Assembly: GCF_003952165.1 (NCBI RefSeq)
Contig: NZ_RXFT01000015.1
Location: 106,180-170,179, forward strand
Source: Variovorax guangxiensis
Lineage (GTDB): Bacteria; Pseudomonadota; Gammaproteobacteria; Burkholderiales; Burkholderiaceae_C
Reading direction: 5' to 3'
Length of the DNA stretch: 64,000 bases
The position numbers and the translations under genes were made by a program. The notes under the pieces were generated by a model that made no database searches, was not told the DNA's origin, and saw only the letters and a program-made list of their open reading frames with translations. Every line of letters starts with the position of its first letter. Positions within the stretch are counted from its first letter, which is position 1. This document shows positions 27,963 to 35,654 of the stretch, piece by piece.

Positions 27963-28913
27963 ATGACGACGCCCAAACCCCTGCAACACGTCGCGCCGCT
28001 GCTGCGCCACCCCCTGAGGTTCATCTGGGAAGCCCTCAAGGAATTCCGCGCCAACCAGGGCCTGCTGCTCGCGGGCGCCGTGGCGTACTACGCGCTGCTG
28101 TCCATCGTGCCGCTGCTGATCGTGAGCGTGATCGCGCTGTCGCACGTCATCGAGCAGGCCGAGCTGCTGCGCACCATCGGGCGGTACCTCGAATGGCTGC
28201 TGCCGGGGCAGTCGAAGGCGATCGTGGCGGAGCTTTCGAGCTTCCTGGACCATCGCGACGTGCTGGGGCCGGTGCTGCTGGTGACGATGATCTTCTTCAG
28301 CTCGCTGGCCTTCAGCGTGCTCGAAAGCGCGATGGCGGTGATCTTTCACCACCGCAAGGCGGATCACAAGCGCCATTTCCTGGTGTCGGTGGCCATGCCC
28401 TACATCTACATCCTGTGCCTGTGCGTGGGGCTGCTGCTGGTCACGCTGGTGTCGGGGGCGCTGCAACTGGTGGGGCAGGAAAGCGTCGACCTGCTGGGGC
28501 GCAGCTGGTCGCTGTCGGGCGTATCGGGGCTGCTGCTTTACCTGCTGGGGCTGGGCGGCGAGATCTTCATGCTGACCTCGCTCTACCTCGTGATGCCGGC
28601 CGGGCGCATGTCGCTGCGCCATGCGCTGCTGGGCGGGGTGACGGCCGCGCTGCTGTGGGAGGCCACGCGGCGCGTGCTGATCTGGTATTTCTCGACGCTC
28701 TCGCAGGTGAACGTGGTCTACGGCTCGCTCACCACGGCCATCGTGGTGCTGCTGAGCCTGGAGATCGCCGCCACGCTGGTGCTGCTCGGGGCCCAGGTGA
28801 TCGCGAACTACGAGCGCCTGGACCGCACCGGCACCACCAGGGTGCCGGAATCCGAAAGGCTCAGCGGGGAGCCAGTCGAATCGCTCCGTCCAGGCGGATC
28901 ACCTCGCCGTTGA
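27963..28913 (+). CDS. YihY/UPF0761 family inner-membrane protein
   Basis: 316 residues with about six predicted membrane helices and the YihY/BrkB signature LAGAVAYYALLSIVPLLIVSVIAL (key part AVAYYALLSIVPLL) after the N-terminal helix. The family function is unsettled (a virulence-factor BrkB name is historical). It is divergent from dnaG. The last about 17 residues are encoded in DNA that is antisense to the end of the SDR gene, a 53-bp convergent overlap. Confidence 0.85.
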   Translation: MTTPKPLQHVAPLLRHPLRFIWEALKEFRANQGLLLAGAVAYYALLSIVPLLIVSVIALSHVIEQAELLRTIGRYLEWLLPGQSKAIVAELSSFLDHRDVLGPVLLVTMIFFSSLAFSVLESAMAVIFHHRKADHKRHFLVSVAMPYIYILCLCVGLLLVTLVSGALQLVGQESVDLLGRSWSLSGVSGLLLYLLGLGGEIFMLTSLYLVMPAGRMSLRHALLGGVTAALLWEATRRVLIWYFSTLSQVNVVYGSLTTAIVVLLSLEIAATLVLLGAQVIANYERLDRTGTTRVPESERLSGEPVESLRPGGSPRR

Positions 28914-29619
28914 GCATGTCGTTCTCGATGATGTGCTTGGCCAGCTTGGCGTAGTCCTCGGGCGTGCCCAGGCGCGAAGGGAAGGGCACGCTGGCGGCCA
29001 GTGCGTCCTGCACTTCCTGCGGCATGCCGAAAAGCATGGGCGTACCGAAGATGCCGGGCGCGATGGTCATGTTGCGGATGCCGCTGCGCGCGAGGTCGCG
29101 GGCGATGGGCAGGGTCATGCCAACCACGCCGCCCTTGGAGGCGCTGTAGGCGGCCTGGCCGATCTGGCCGTCGTAGGCGGCTACGGAGGCGGTCGAAATC
29201 AGCACGCCGCGCTCGCCGGTGGATTCGGGCTCGTTCCTGCTCATGGCGTCGGACGCGAGCCGGATCATGTTGAAGCTGCCGATCAGGTTGACCGTGACGG
29301 TCTTGCTGAAGGTGGCCAGCGCGTGCGGGCCGTTCTTGCCCACGGTCTTCTCGGCCGGAGCGATGCCGGCGCAGTTGACGAGGCCGGCCAGCTTGCCCAG
29401 CTTGAGCGCCGCGGCCACGGCCGCCTGGCCGTCGGCCTCCTGGCTCACGTCGCACTTGACGAACACGCCGCCGATTTCCTTGGCAACGGCTTCGCCCTTT
29501 TCAGCCTGCATGTCGGCGATCACCACCTTGCCGCCGTTGGCGGCCAGCATGCGCGCCGTGCCCTCGCCGAGGCCCGAAGCGCCACCGGTCACGATAAAAA
29601 CCTTGCCGTCGATCTGCAT
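28861..29619 (-). CDS. Short-chain dehydrogenase (3-hydroxyacyl-CoA dehydrogenase type II-like)
   Basis: 252 residues with a Rossmann SDR fold: cofactor motif TGGASGLGEG at 12-21, NCAGIA, catalytic Ser/Tyr/Lys in STASVAAYDGQIGQAAYSASKGG (key part AAYSASKGG) and a C-terminal MLNGEVIRLDGAIRLAPR. It resembles the human type II 3-hydroxyacyl-CoA dehydrogenase (HSD17B10) group that oxidises hydroxyacyl-CoA with NAD+. Its end overlaps that of the convergent yihY-like gene by 53 bp. With the phasin and thioesterase nearby it suggests fatty or polyhydroxyalkanoate metabolism. Confidence 0.88.
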   Translation of the reverse strand: MQIDGKVFIVTGGASGLGEGTARMLAANGGKVVIADMQAEKGEAVAKEIGGVFVKCDVSQEADGQAAVAAALKLGKLAGLVNCAGIAPAEKTVGKNGPHALATFSKTVTVNLIGSFNMIRLASDAMSRNEPESTGERGVLISTASVAAYDGQIGQAAYSASKGGVVGMTLPIARDLARSGIRNMTIAPGIFGTPMLFGMPQEVQDALAASVPFPSRLGTPEDYAKLAKHIIENDMLNGEVIRLDGAIRLAPR

Positions 29620-29669
29620 AAGAAGTCTCCTGGGATAAGCCCGCCATTATCGAAGACGCTCGCAGGACG

Positions 29670-29700
29670 AAAAAAAGGGCCTCATCCGGAGATGAGGCCC
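29670..29700 (-). terminator. Rho-independent terminator of the phasin gene
   Basis: Stem GGGCCTCATC/GATGAGGCCC with a 4-nt loop (29677-29700) and a run of Ts on the minus strand at 29670-29676, placed 55 bp after the phasin stop and before the SDR gene. Confidence 0.85.
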
Positions 29701-29755
29701 CTGAATTGGATCCGTGAGGACCCAAGGAGACAACTGGTGGTGGTCGGTCGCTTGC

Positions 29756-30307
29756 TTAGCGCTTGCGCGAGGCGGTAGCGGTCTTGGCAGCGGCGACGGC
29801 CTGGCTCGACACGGCGTTGAAGTTGGCTTCGGCGACGTCCGAAGCTTGCTTGACGGCCTTCTGAACCGATTCGAAAGCGTTGTTGGCGGCGGCCACGGCG
29901 CTCTTCAGGACGGCAACGGCGGTTTCCGAACCGGCGGGAGCGTTCTTGGAAGCGCTGTCGACCAAGCCGACGAAGGCTTGCTGGGCTTCGGTGGCCTTGG
30001 CTTCGAAAGCCTTGGTGAACTCGGCGCCGGTGCCTTGGGCGATGTCGTACAGGTGACGGCTGTAGGCGGCGGTCTTCTCGGCCAGGGGCTGGAACAGGCT
30101 GGCTTGCAGCGTCAGCAGCTCTTGCGCGTCCTTCACGCTCAGGGCGGCCTGGGCGGTGTTCTGGGCTTCGGCCAGGGCGGCCTTCGAGGCGGTCACGTTC
30201 AGTTCGACGAGCTTCTCGACGCCTTCGAAAGCCTTGGTGGTCAGGCCGAACAGGGTTTCGAGGTTTGCTTTTTGAGCGGCGAGGATTTGGTCAGCGGTCA
30301 GGGCCAT
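29756..30307 (-). CDS. Phasin-family polyhydroxyalkanoate granule protein
   Basis: 183 residues from the ATG at 30307 (GGAG is 9 nt upstream); the upstream in-frame start at 30442 would run through the promoter. It is an almost all-helical, Ala-rich protein of the phasin_2 type, with the N-terminal signature ADQILAAQKANLETLFGLTTKAFEGVEKLVELN (key part ANLETLFGLTTKAFEG). Phasins coat PHA granules and control granule number and size. It has a clear promoter with two PhaR-like operators upstream, and is divergent from a thioesterase. Confidence 0.9.
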   Translation of the reverse strand: MALTADQILAAQKANLETLFGLTTKAFEGVEKLVELNVTASKAALAEAQNTAQAALSVKDAQELLTLQASLFQPLAEKTAAYSRHLYDIAQGTGAEFTKAFEAKATEAQQAFVGLVDSASKNAPAGSETAVAVLKSAVAAANNAFESVQKAVKQASDVAEANFNAVSSQAVAAAKTATASRKR

Positions 30308-30369
30308 TTGGGATCTCCAGAAGGGATGATTGAGTGGTCGGTTCACGTTGCGCTGTCTCGCCGTCAATG

Positions 30370-30380
30370 TTGCGGTGCAG
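30370..30380. promoter_or_regulatory. PhaR-like operator 2 (TTGCGGTGCAG)
   Basis: Near match (one base) to CTGCN3GCAG, inside a 6-bp arm inverted repeat TGTTGC-GGT-GCAGCA. It lies just downstream of the phasin -10, around the expected transcription start. PhaR of Paracoccus denitrificans binds CTGCN3-4GCAG and represses phasin genes. Confidence 0.5.
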
Positions 30381-30390
30381 CATGGGCTCA

Positions 30391-30418
30391 AGTATAGGCA
30401 GCTGGTTTCTGCGATCAA
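30391..30418 (-). promoter_or_regulatory. Sigma70 promoter of the phasin gene
   Basis: Minus-strand TTGATC (30413-30418) and TATACT (30391-30396) are 16 bp apart. The expected start is just beyond the -10, within or next to operator 2. Operator 1 lies directly upstream of the -35. Confidence 0.65.
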
Positions 30419-30425
30419 GGGGTTT

Positions 30426-30442
30426 TTGCTGCCATGCAGCAA
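30426..30442. promoter_or_regulatory. PhaR-like operator 1 (perfect palindrome around CTGCCATGCAG)
   Basis: Perfect 7-bp arm inverted repeat TTGCTGC-CAT-GCAGCAA containing an exact CTGCN3GCAG core. Centred about 59 bp from operator 2 and upstream of the phasin -35. The PhaR gene itself is not in this window. Confidence 0.55.
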
Positions 30443-30549
30443 TTTAGAAGCGGCCTTCTAAATTCGGCTGCGCAGCGGTTGCCGGCTGGCTGCGTACCGG
30501 TCACCAAGGTTGCCTTCCGCCGCAAAAGCCGCTGGCAGAATGCCGCGCG

Positions 30550-31005
30550 ATGAGCGCACCGACCACCAGACCCACTCCCCATTCGCGCAACGGCTACCGC
30601 GCATTCCGCAGCATCCCGACGCGCTGGGCCGACAACGACATGTACGGCCACGTCAACAACGTCGTCTACTACAGCTGGTTCGATACGGCGGTGAACGCCC
30701 TGCTCATCGAGCGCGGCGCGCTCGACATCCACCATGGCCAGACCATCGGCTTCGTGGTGGAGACCCAGTGCAACTACTTCGCGCCGATCGCCTTCCCGCA
30801 AACGGTGGAGGCGGGCGTGCGGGTGGCGCAGGCGGGCCGCTCCAGCGTGCGCTACGAGATCGCCCTGTTCGCCGAGGGCTGCGACACCGCGGCGGCGCAG
30901 GGCCACTTCGTGCACGTCTACGTGGATCGCGCCACCCAGCGCCCGGTGCCGCTGCCCGAGGCCCTGCAGCAGGTGGTCGATTCGCTCAAGTCTCGAGACC
31001 CCTGA
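30550..31005 (+). CDS. Acyl-CoA thioesterase (4-hydroxybenzoyl-CoA thioesterase fold)
   Basis: 151 residues with the hot-dog-fold signature RWADNDMYGHVNNVVYYSWFD (key part ADNDMYGHVNNVVYY; catalytic Asp in WADND). Such proteins hydrolyse acyl- or aryl-CoA thioesters in the cytoplasm. It is divergent from the phasin gene in a shared regulatory region, suggesting control of acyl-CoA flux near PHA metabolism. The specific substrate is unknown. Confidence 0.88.
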   Translation: MSAPTTRPTPHSRNGYRAFRSIPTRWADNDMYGHVNNVVYYSWFDTAVNALLIERGALDIHHGQTIGFVVETQCNYFAPIAFPQTVEAGVRVAQAGRSSVRYEIALFAEGCDTAAAQGHFVHVYVDRATQRPVPLPEALQQVVDSLKSRDP

Positions 31006-31022
31006 AGCCGTTTCCGCAAAGG

Positions 31023-31048
31023 AAAACGGCGCCCCGGGGCGCCGTTTT
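31023..31048. terminator. Perfect 26-bp palindrome after the thioesterase gene
   Basis: A perfect inverted repeat with arms AAAACGGCGCCCC/GGGGCGCCGTTTT and no loop, 18 bp after the thioesterase stop. In RNA the GC core would form a strong stem flanked by A/U runs, which suits bidirectional termination between the thioesterase and the convergent small envelope protein gene. Confidence 0.75.
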
Positions 31049-31071
31049 CACTGGGCTCGAGCGAAGAGACC

Positions 31072-31479
31072 TTACATCTTCTTCTTCATGGCGTTGATCT
31101 CGGCCTTGCCCTGGGCTTCGTCAGCCTTGGCCTGCTTCTCGCAGGCGGTCTTGGCTTCGCCCTTCTGGTCGTCGCACTTTTCCTTCGCGACTTCGTAGGC
31201 GGCCTTCACCTTTTCCTCGGCCACCTTGCGGGCGTGGCTGTCGCTGGGCTGGTATTGCTGCTCCAGCTCGGCCTTGGCAACGTCTTCCTTGCCCTTGGCT
31301 TCCTTCATGCAGACGTCCTTGGCGTTGTCCTTCATCGTGTCGCACTGGGTCTTGGCGACCTTGTAGTCGGCCTCGATCTTTTCCTTGGCGACCTTGTATT
31401 CGTCCTTGGTCATTGCGCTGGCCTGGGTGGCCACGAAGCAGGTGGATGCGAGGGCCAGCATGAGAAGGTGCTTTTTCAT
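31072..31479 (-). CDS. Exported helical protein with two CX10C repeats
   Basis: 135 residues with a Sec signal peptide (MKKHLLMLALASTCFVATQASA) and then a Lys/Glu/Ala-rich all-helical body. The mature part consists of two similar repeats about 56 residues apart, each with CD-x8-K-x2-C: C46/C57 and C102/C113, able to form a disulfide in each helical hairpin. I do not recognise a family function; such proteins occur in Comamonadaceae. A start at 31479 is supported by an AGGAGA Shine-Dalgarno just upstream. It is convergent with the thioesterase and precedes nothing on its strand. Confidence 0.7.
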   Translation of the reverse strand: MKKHLLMLALASTCFVATQASAMTKDEYKVAKEKIEADYKVAKTQCDTMKDNAKDVCMKEAKGKEDVAKAELEQQYQPSDSHARKVAEEKVKAAYEVAKEKCDDQKGEAKTACEKQAKADEAQGKAEINAMKKKM

Positions 31480-31548
31480 GGGATGTTCTCCTTCGGGGAT
31501 TGGATGGATCGGATTCGGCAGGGATGCCAGGGGGATGTCCGGCGGCGC

Positions 31549-31782
31549 TCAGTTGCGCTCGAACCAGAGCGCGTCCGGCGAGCGGCCGTCACGCGATTCC
31601 CAGTCCTTGACCTGCTTCTCGGCTTCGTCGCGGCTGATGCCGTGGCGTTCCTGGATGCGGCCGAGCAACTGGTCGCGCTTGCCGGCGATGACGTCGAAGT
31701 CGTCGTCGGTCAGCTTGCCCCATTGCTCCTTGACCTTGCCCTTGAGCTGTTTCCAGTTGCCTTCGATGGTGTCCTTGTTCAT
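31549..31782 (-). CDS. CsbD-family stress-response protein
   Basis: 77 residues from the ATG at 31782, preceded by AAGGAG. It is small, charged and helical with the CsbD pattern MNKDTIEGNWKQLKGKVKEQWGKLTDDD (key part GNWKQLKGKVKEQWGKL). CsbD homologues are induced by general stress in other bacteria. No promoter motif is obvious. It is 69 bp upstream of the exported CX10C protein on the same strand. Confidence 0.9.
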   Translation of the reverse strand: MNKDTIEGNWKQLKGKVKEQWGKLTDDDFDVIAGKRDQLLGRIQERHGISRDEAEKQVKDWESRDGRSPDALWFERN

Positions 31783-31959
31783 GCGAATCTCCTTTGGGAC
31801 TGTTGAGCCGGCGGGGCTTGTCCGCCGCCGTGAAAACAATGTCGCCGCGAGGATTCGCCGCGTCGGTAGGACGTGCTGTTCGCCCCCCGTAGGCAGAGGC
31901 CGACGCGTCCCGTGATAATCGAACGGCCGCCGAAAGTTTGAGACAACGCGCCCAGCACC

Positions 31960-33180
31960 ATGATCATCCACAGCCTGCTCGACACCGACCTCTACAAGTT
32001 CACGATGATGCAGGTGGTCCTGCATCACTTCCCCGGGGCAAGGGTCGAGTACCGCTTCAAGTGCCGCAATCCGGGCGTCGACCTCGCCCAGTTCGCCGGG
32101 CAGATCCGCGAAGAGGTGCGCGGCCTGTGCTCGCTGCAGTTCCGCGACGCAGAGCTCGCCTACCTGCGCTCCATGCGCTTCATCAAGAGCGACTTCGTCG
32201 ACTTCCTCGGGCTCTTCAGGCTCAACGAGAAGTACATCAACATCATTCCCCAGCCCTCGGGCGAACTCGAGATCCGCATCAAGGGGCCCTGGCTGCACAC
32301 CATCCTGTTCGAGATCCCGGTGCTGGCCATCGTCAACGAGGTCTACTTCCGCAACACGCAGAAGAAGCCCGACTTCGATGAGGGCCGCCGCCGGCTCGAG
32401 ACCAAGCTGGCGCAACTGCAGGAGGCCGGCCTCGGCGACCTGAAGATCGCCGACTACGGCACGCGCCGCCGCTTCTCCAAGGACTGGCACGAAGAAGTGC
32501 TGCGCACTTCGGCCGCGCGGCTGGGCGCCGTCACCTCGCCGCCGGTGCAGTCGCAGCCGGGCGCGCGGCTGCCGCAGCTGGCGGGCACCAGCAACGTGCT
32601 GTACGCGATGAAGCTGGGCATGATCCCGCTGGGCACCATGGCGCACGAGTACCTGCAGGCCTGCCAGGCACTGGGCCCGCGGCTGCGCGACAGCCAGATC
32701 TTCGGCTTCGAGAGCTGGGCGCGCGAGTACCGCGGCGACCTGGGCATCGCGCTGTCCGACGTGTACGGCATGAGCGCCTTCCTGCGCGACTTCGACCTGT
32801 ACTTCTGCAAGCTCTTCGACGGCGCGCGCCACGACAGCGGCGACCCGTTCGTCTGGGGCGAGCGCATGCTGGCGCATTACATCGCCAACCGGGTCGACCC
32901 GCGCACCAAGACGCTGATCTTCAGCGACGGCCTCACGGTGCCGCGCACCATCGAGCTCTACCAGCAGTTCCGCGGCCGCTGCCAGCTGGCCTTCGGCATC
33001 GGCACCAACCTCACCAACGACCTGGGCTACGAGCCGCTGCAGATCGTCATCAAGATGATCGAGTGCAACGGCCAGCCGGTGGCCAAGCTGTCGGACACGC
33101 CGTCCAAGAACATGTGCGAGGACGAGAAGTACCTGGCCTACCTGCGCCAAGTGTTCGAGATCGAACAACCCCCGGCCTGA
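31960..33180 (+). CDS. pncB: Nicotinate phosphoribosyltransferase
   Basis: 406 residues. NAD-salvage enzyme that converts nicotinate and PRPP to nicotinate mononucleotide with ATP. Family motifs include SLLDTDLYKFTMMQVVLHHF at the N-terminus (key part DTDLYKFTMMQ), the phosphorylatable-His region GTMAHEYLQA, LAGTSNVLYAMKLGMIPLG and SDGLTVPRTIELY near the C-terminus. The length matches E. coli PncB. It is followed at 35 bp by nhaD. Confidence 0.93.
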   Translation: MIIHSLLDTDLYKFTMMQVVLHHFPGARVEYRFKCRNPGVDLAQFAGQIREEVRGLCSLQFRDAELAYLRSMRFIKSDFVDFLGLFRLNEKYINIIPQPSGELEIRIKGPWLHTILFEIPVLAIVNEVYFRNTQKKPDFDEGRRRLETKLAQLQEAGLGDLKIADYGTRRRFSKDWHEEVLRTSAARLGAVTSPPVQSQPGARLPQLAGTSNVLYAMKLGMIPLGTMAHEYLQACQALGPRLRDSQIFGFESWAREYRGDLGIALSDVYGMSAFLRDFDLYFCKLFDGARHDSGDPFVWGERMLAHYIANRVDPRTKTLIFSDGLTVPRTIELYQQFRGRCQLAFGIGTNLTNDLGYEPLQIVIKMIECNGQPVAKLSDTPSKNMCEDEKYLAYLRQVFEIEQPPA

Positions 33181-33186
33181 AAGCTG

Positions 33187-33196
33187 TACTGACCCG
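33187..33196 (+). promoter_or_regulatory. TACTGACCCG half-site upstream of nhaD
   Basis: Ten bases identical to the left half of the TetR operator at 38275-38293, in the 35-bp gap between pncB and nhaD. The right half does not match. It is listed because the TetR regulator lies 5 kb downstream; it may be chance. Confidence 0.25.
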
Positions 33197-33215
33197 TCTG
33201 GTACGGTACGGCCCC

Positions 33216-34631
33216 ATGCAAAAGAAGACCCCACCCAAGGCGGCCGCGCTGCCATTCCTGCTCCTGTTCCCCGCACTGGCCTCGGCCGCCGAATTCGACG
33301 GCGGCAGCCTCTCTCCGCTGTGGGGTGTGCCCTTCGCGGGCATCCTGCTGTCGATCGCGCTGCTGCCGCTGCTCGCGCCTGCCTTCTGGCATCACCACTA
33401 CGGCAAGGTCTCGGCGGCCTGGGCGCTGGCGTTCCTGGTGCCCTTCGCCACGATCTTCGGCCTGCCGCTGGCCGGCGGGCAGTTCGTGCATGCGCTGGTG
33501 GCGGAGTACATCCCGTTCATCATCCTGCTGACGGCGCTCTTCACCGTGGCGGGCGGCATCCACATCCGGGGCAACCTTCACGGCGCGCCGGGGCTTAACA
33601 CAGCGATCCTCGCCATCGGCGCGGTGCTTGCGAGCTTCATGGGCACCACAGGCGCCTCGATGCTGCTGATCAGGCCGCTGATACGCGCCAACGACAACCG
33701 CCTGCACAAGGCGCACGTGATCGTGTTCTTCATCTTCATCGTGTCGAACGCCGGCGGCTCGCTCACGCCGCTGGGCGATCCGCCGCTGTTCCTCGGCTTC
33801 CTGAAGGGCGTGGGCTTCTTCTGGACCGTGCAGCACATCCTGCCCGAGACGCTCTTCATCGTCGGCTTGCTGCTGGCGCTCTTCTATGCGATCGACCGCC
33901 ACTACTACCGCAAGGAAGGCGTGCTGCCGGTCGACCCCACGCCCGACACGCCCCGCATCGGGTTCGACGGCGCCGCCAACTTCTGGCTGCTGGGCGGCGT
34001 GGTCGCGCTGGTGCTGCTGAGCGGCTTCTGGAAGTCGCCGGTGGTCTTCGACGTGTTCGGCACCGAGGTCGGCCTGCCGGGGCTGGTGCGCGACATCGGG
34101 CTGATCGCGATCGCAGTGGTCTCGTACAAGCTGACCTCGCCCAAGGTGCATGCCGACAACCAGTTCGAATGGGGCCCGATGGCCGAGGTGGCCAAGCTCT
34201 TCGCGGGCATCTTCCTGACCATCATCCCGGTGATCGCGATGCTGAAGGCTGGTACGCAGGGGCCGTTCGGCGCCATCGTCTCGGCCGTGACGCGCGCCGA
34301 CGGCCAGCCCGATCCGGCGGCGTACTTCTGGGCCACGGGCGTGCTGAGCTCCTTCCTGGACAACGCGCCGACCTACCTGGTGTTCTTCAACACCGCGGGC
34401 GGCGACCCGGCGGCGCTGATGACCACCTACGCGAGCACGCTCGCCGCCATCTCCGCCGGCGCCGTGTTCATGGGCGCCAACACCTACATCGGCAACGCAC
34501 CCAACCTCATGGTCAAGGCCATCGCCGAGAGCCGCGGCGTGCGCATGCCGAGCTTCTTCGGCTACATGGCGTGGTCGTGCGCCATCCTGGTTCCGCTGTT
34601 CGTCCTGTCCACCTTCCTCTTCTTCCGCTGA
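33216..34631 (+). CDS. nhaD: Sodium/proton antiporter, NhaD type
   Basis: 471 residues from the ATG at 33216, with an N-terminal signal-like segment (LPFLLLFPALASAAEF) and about 12 hydrophobic helices. NhaD-type residues are visible: IIILLTALFTVAGGIHIRGN, NAGGSLTPLGDPPLFLGFL and SSFLDNAPTYLVFFNTAGGDPA. These antiporters expel Na+ or Li+ in exchange for H+ at alkaline pH. It follows pncB closely and is followed at 15 bp by the 2-hydroxyacid dehydrogenase. Confidence 0.85.
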   Translation: MQKKTPPKAAALPFLLLFPALASAAEFDGGSLSPLWGVPFAGILLSIALLPLLAPAFWHHHYGKVSAAWALAFLVPFATIFGLPLAGGQFVHALVAEYIPFIILLTALFTVAGGIHIRGNLHGAPGLNTAILAIGAVLASFMGTTGASMLLIRPLIRANDNRLHKAHVIVFFIFIVSNAGGSLTPLGDPPLFLGFLKGVGFFWTVQHILPETLFIVGLLLALFYAIDRHYYRKEGVLPVDPTPDTPRIGFDGAANFWLLGGVVALVLLSGFWKSPVVFDVFGTEVGLPGLVRDIGLIAIAVVSYKLTSPKVHADNQFEWGPMAEVAKLFAGIFLTIIPVIAMLKAGTQGPFGAIVSAVTRADGQPDPAAYFWATGVLSSFLDNAPTYLVFFNTAGGDPAALMTTYASTLAAISAGAVFMGANTYIGNAPNLMVKAIAESRGVRMPSFFGYMAWSCAILVPLFVLSTFLFFR

Positions 34632-34645
34632 GAGACAAACCCATC

Positions 34646-35632
34646 ATGAGCAAGCCCAAGATCCTGGTCGCGCGCGCGGTCTTTCCCGAGACCATCGAGC
34701 GCCTGTCGCAGCATTTCGAGGTCGAGTCGAACCAGACCGACGAGAGCTGGAGCAAGGAACAGCTGATCGCGAAGCTGCAGGGCAAGCAGGGCGCCTTCAC
34801 CACCGGCAGCGAGCGCATCGACGCCGCGGTGCTCGACGCCTGCCCCGACCTGAAGATCTGCGCCAACATGGCCGTGGGCTACAACAACTTCGACGTCGAC
34901 GCGATGGCCGCGCACGGCGTGCTCGGCACCAACGCGCCCGACGTGCTGACCGAGACCACGGCCGACTTCGGCTTCGCGCTGCTGATGGCCACGGCGCGCC
35001 GCATCTCCGAGAGCGAGCATTTCCTGCGCGCCGGCAAGTGGCAGAAGTGGAGCTACGACATGTTCGCCGGCTCCGACATCCACGGCTCCACGCTCGGCAT
35101 CATCGGCATGGGCCGCATCGGCCAGGGCATCGCGAAGCGTGGCGCGCACGGCTTCGGCATGAAGGTGGTCTATCACAACCGCTCCAGGCTAGACGCGGCG
35201 CTGGAGGCCGAATGCAAGGCCAGCTACGTGAGCAAGGAAGAGCTGCTGAAGACGGCCGACCACGTGGTGCTGGTGGTGCCGTATTCGGCGGCGTCGCACC
35301 ACACCATCGGCGCGGCCGAGATCGCGCTGATGAAGCCGACCGCCACGCTGGTCAACATCGCGCGCGGCGGCATCGTCGACGACGCCGCGCTGGCCGTGGC
35401 GCTGCGCGAGAAGCGCATCGCCGCCGCCGGCCTCGACGTGTTCGAGGGCGAGCCCAAGGTCCATCCCGACCTGCTGACCGTGCCCAACGTGGTGCTGACG
35501 CCGCACATCGCCAGCGCCACCGTGCCCACGCGCCGCGCCATGGCCGATCTCGCCGCCGACAACCTGATCGCGTACTTCGGCGGCAAGGGACCGCTGACGC
35601 CCGTGACGCCGGTTCCGGCGGCAAGCAAGTAA
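34646..35632 (+). CDS. D-isomer 2-hydroxyacid dehydrogenase (glyoxylate reductase type)
   Basis: 328 residues. NAD(P)-binding GxGxxG in GIIGMGRIGQGIAKR, and the catalytic residues of the family: Arg in NIARGGIVDD, Glu in DVFEGEPKVH and His in LTPHIASAT. The enzyme reduces 2-keto acids such as glyoxylate or hydroxypyruvate to D-2-hydroxy acids, or the reverse. The exact substrate cannot be read. It is on the same strand as nhaD and 22 bp before rmuC, so cotranscription is possible. Confidence 0.85.
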   Translation: MSKPKILVARAVFPETIERLSQHFEVESNQTDESWSKEQLIAKLQGKQGAFTTGSERIDAAVLDACPDLKICANMAVGYNNFDVDAMAAHGVLGTNAPDVLTETTADFGFALLMATARRISESEHFLRAGKWQKWSYDMFAGSDIHGSTLGIIGMGRIGQGIAKRGAHGFGMKVVYHNRSRLDAALEAECKASYVSKEELLKTADHVVLVVPYSAASHHTIGAAEIALMKPTATLVNIARGGIVDDAALAVALREKRIAAAGLDVFEGEPKVHPDLLTVPNVVLTPHIASATVPTRRAMADLAADNLIAYFGGKGPLTPVTPVPAASK

Positions 35633-35654
35633 GCAGCAGGAGCGCAACCGGACC

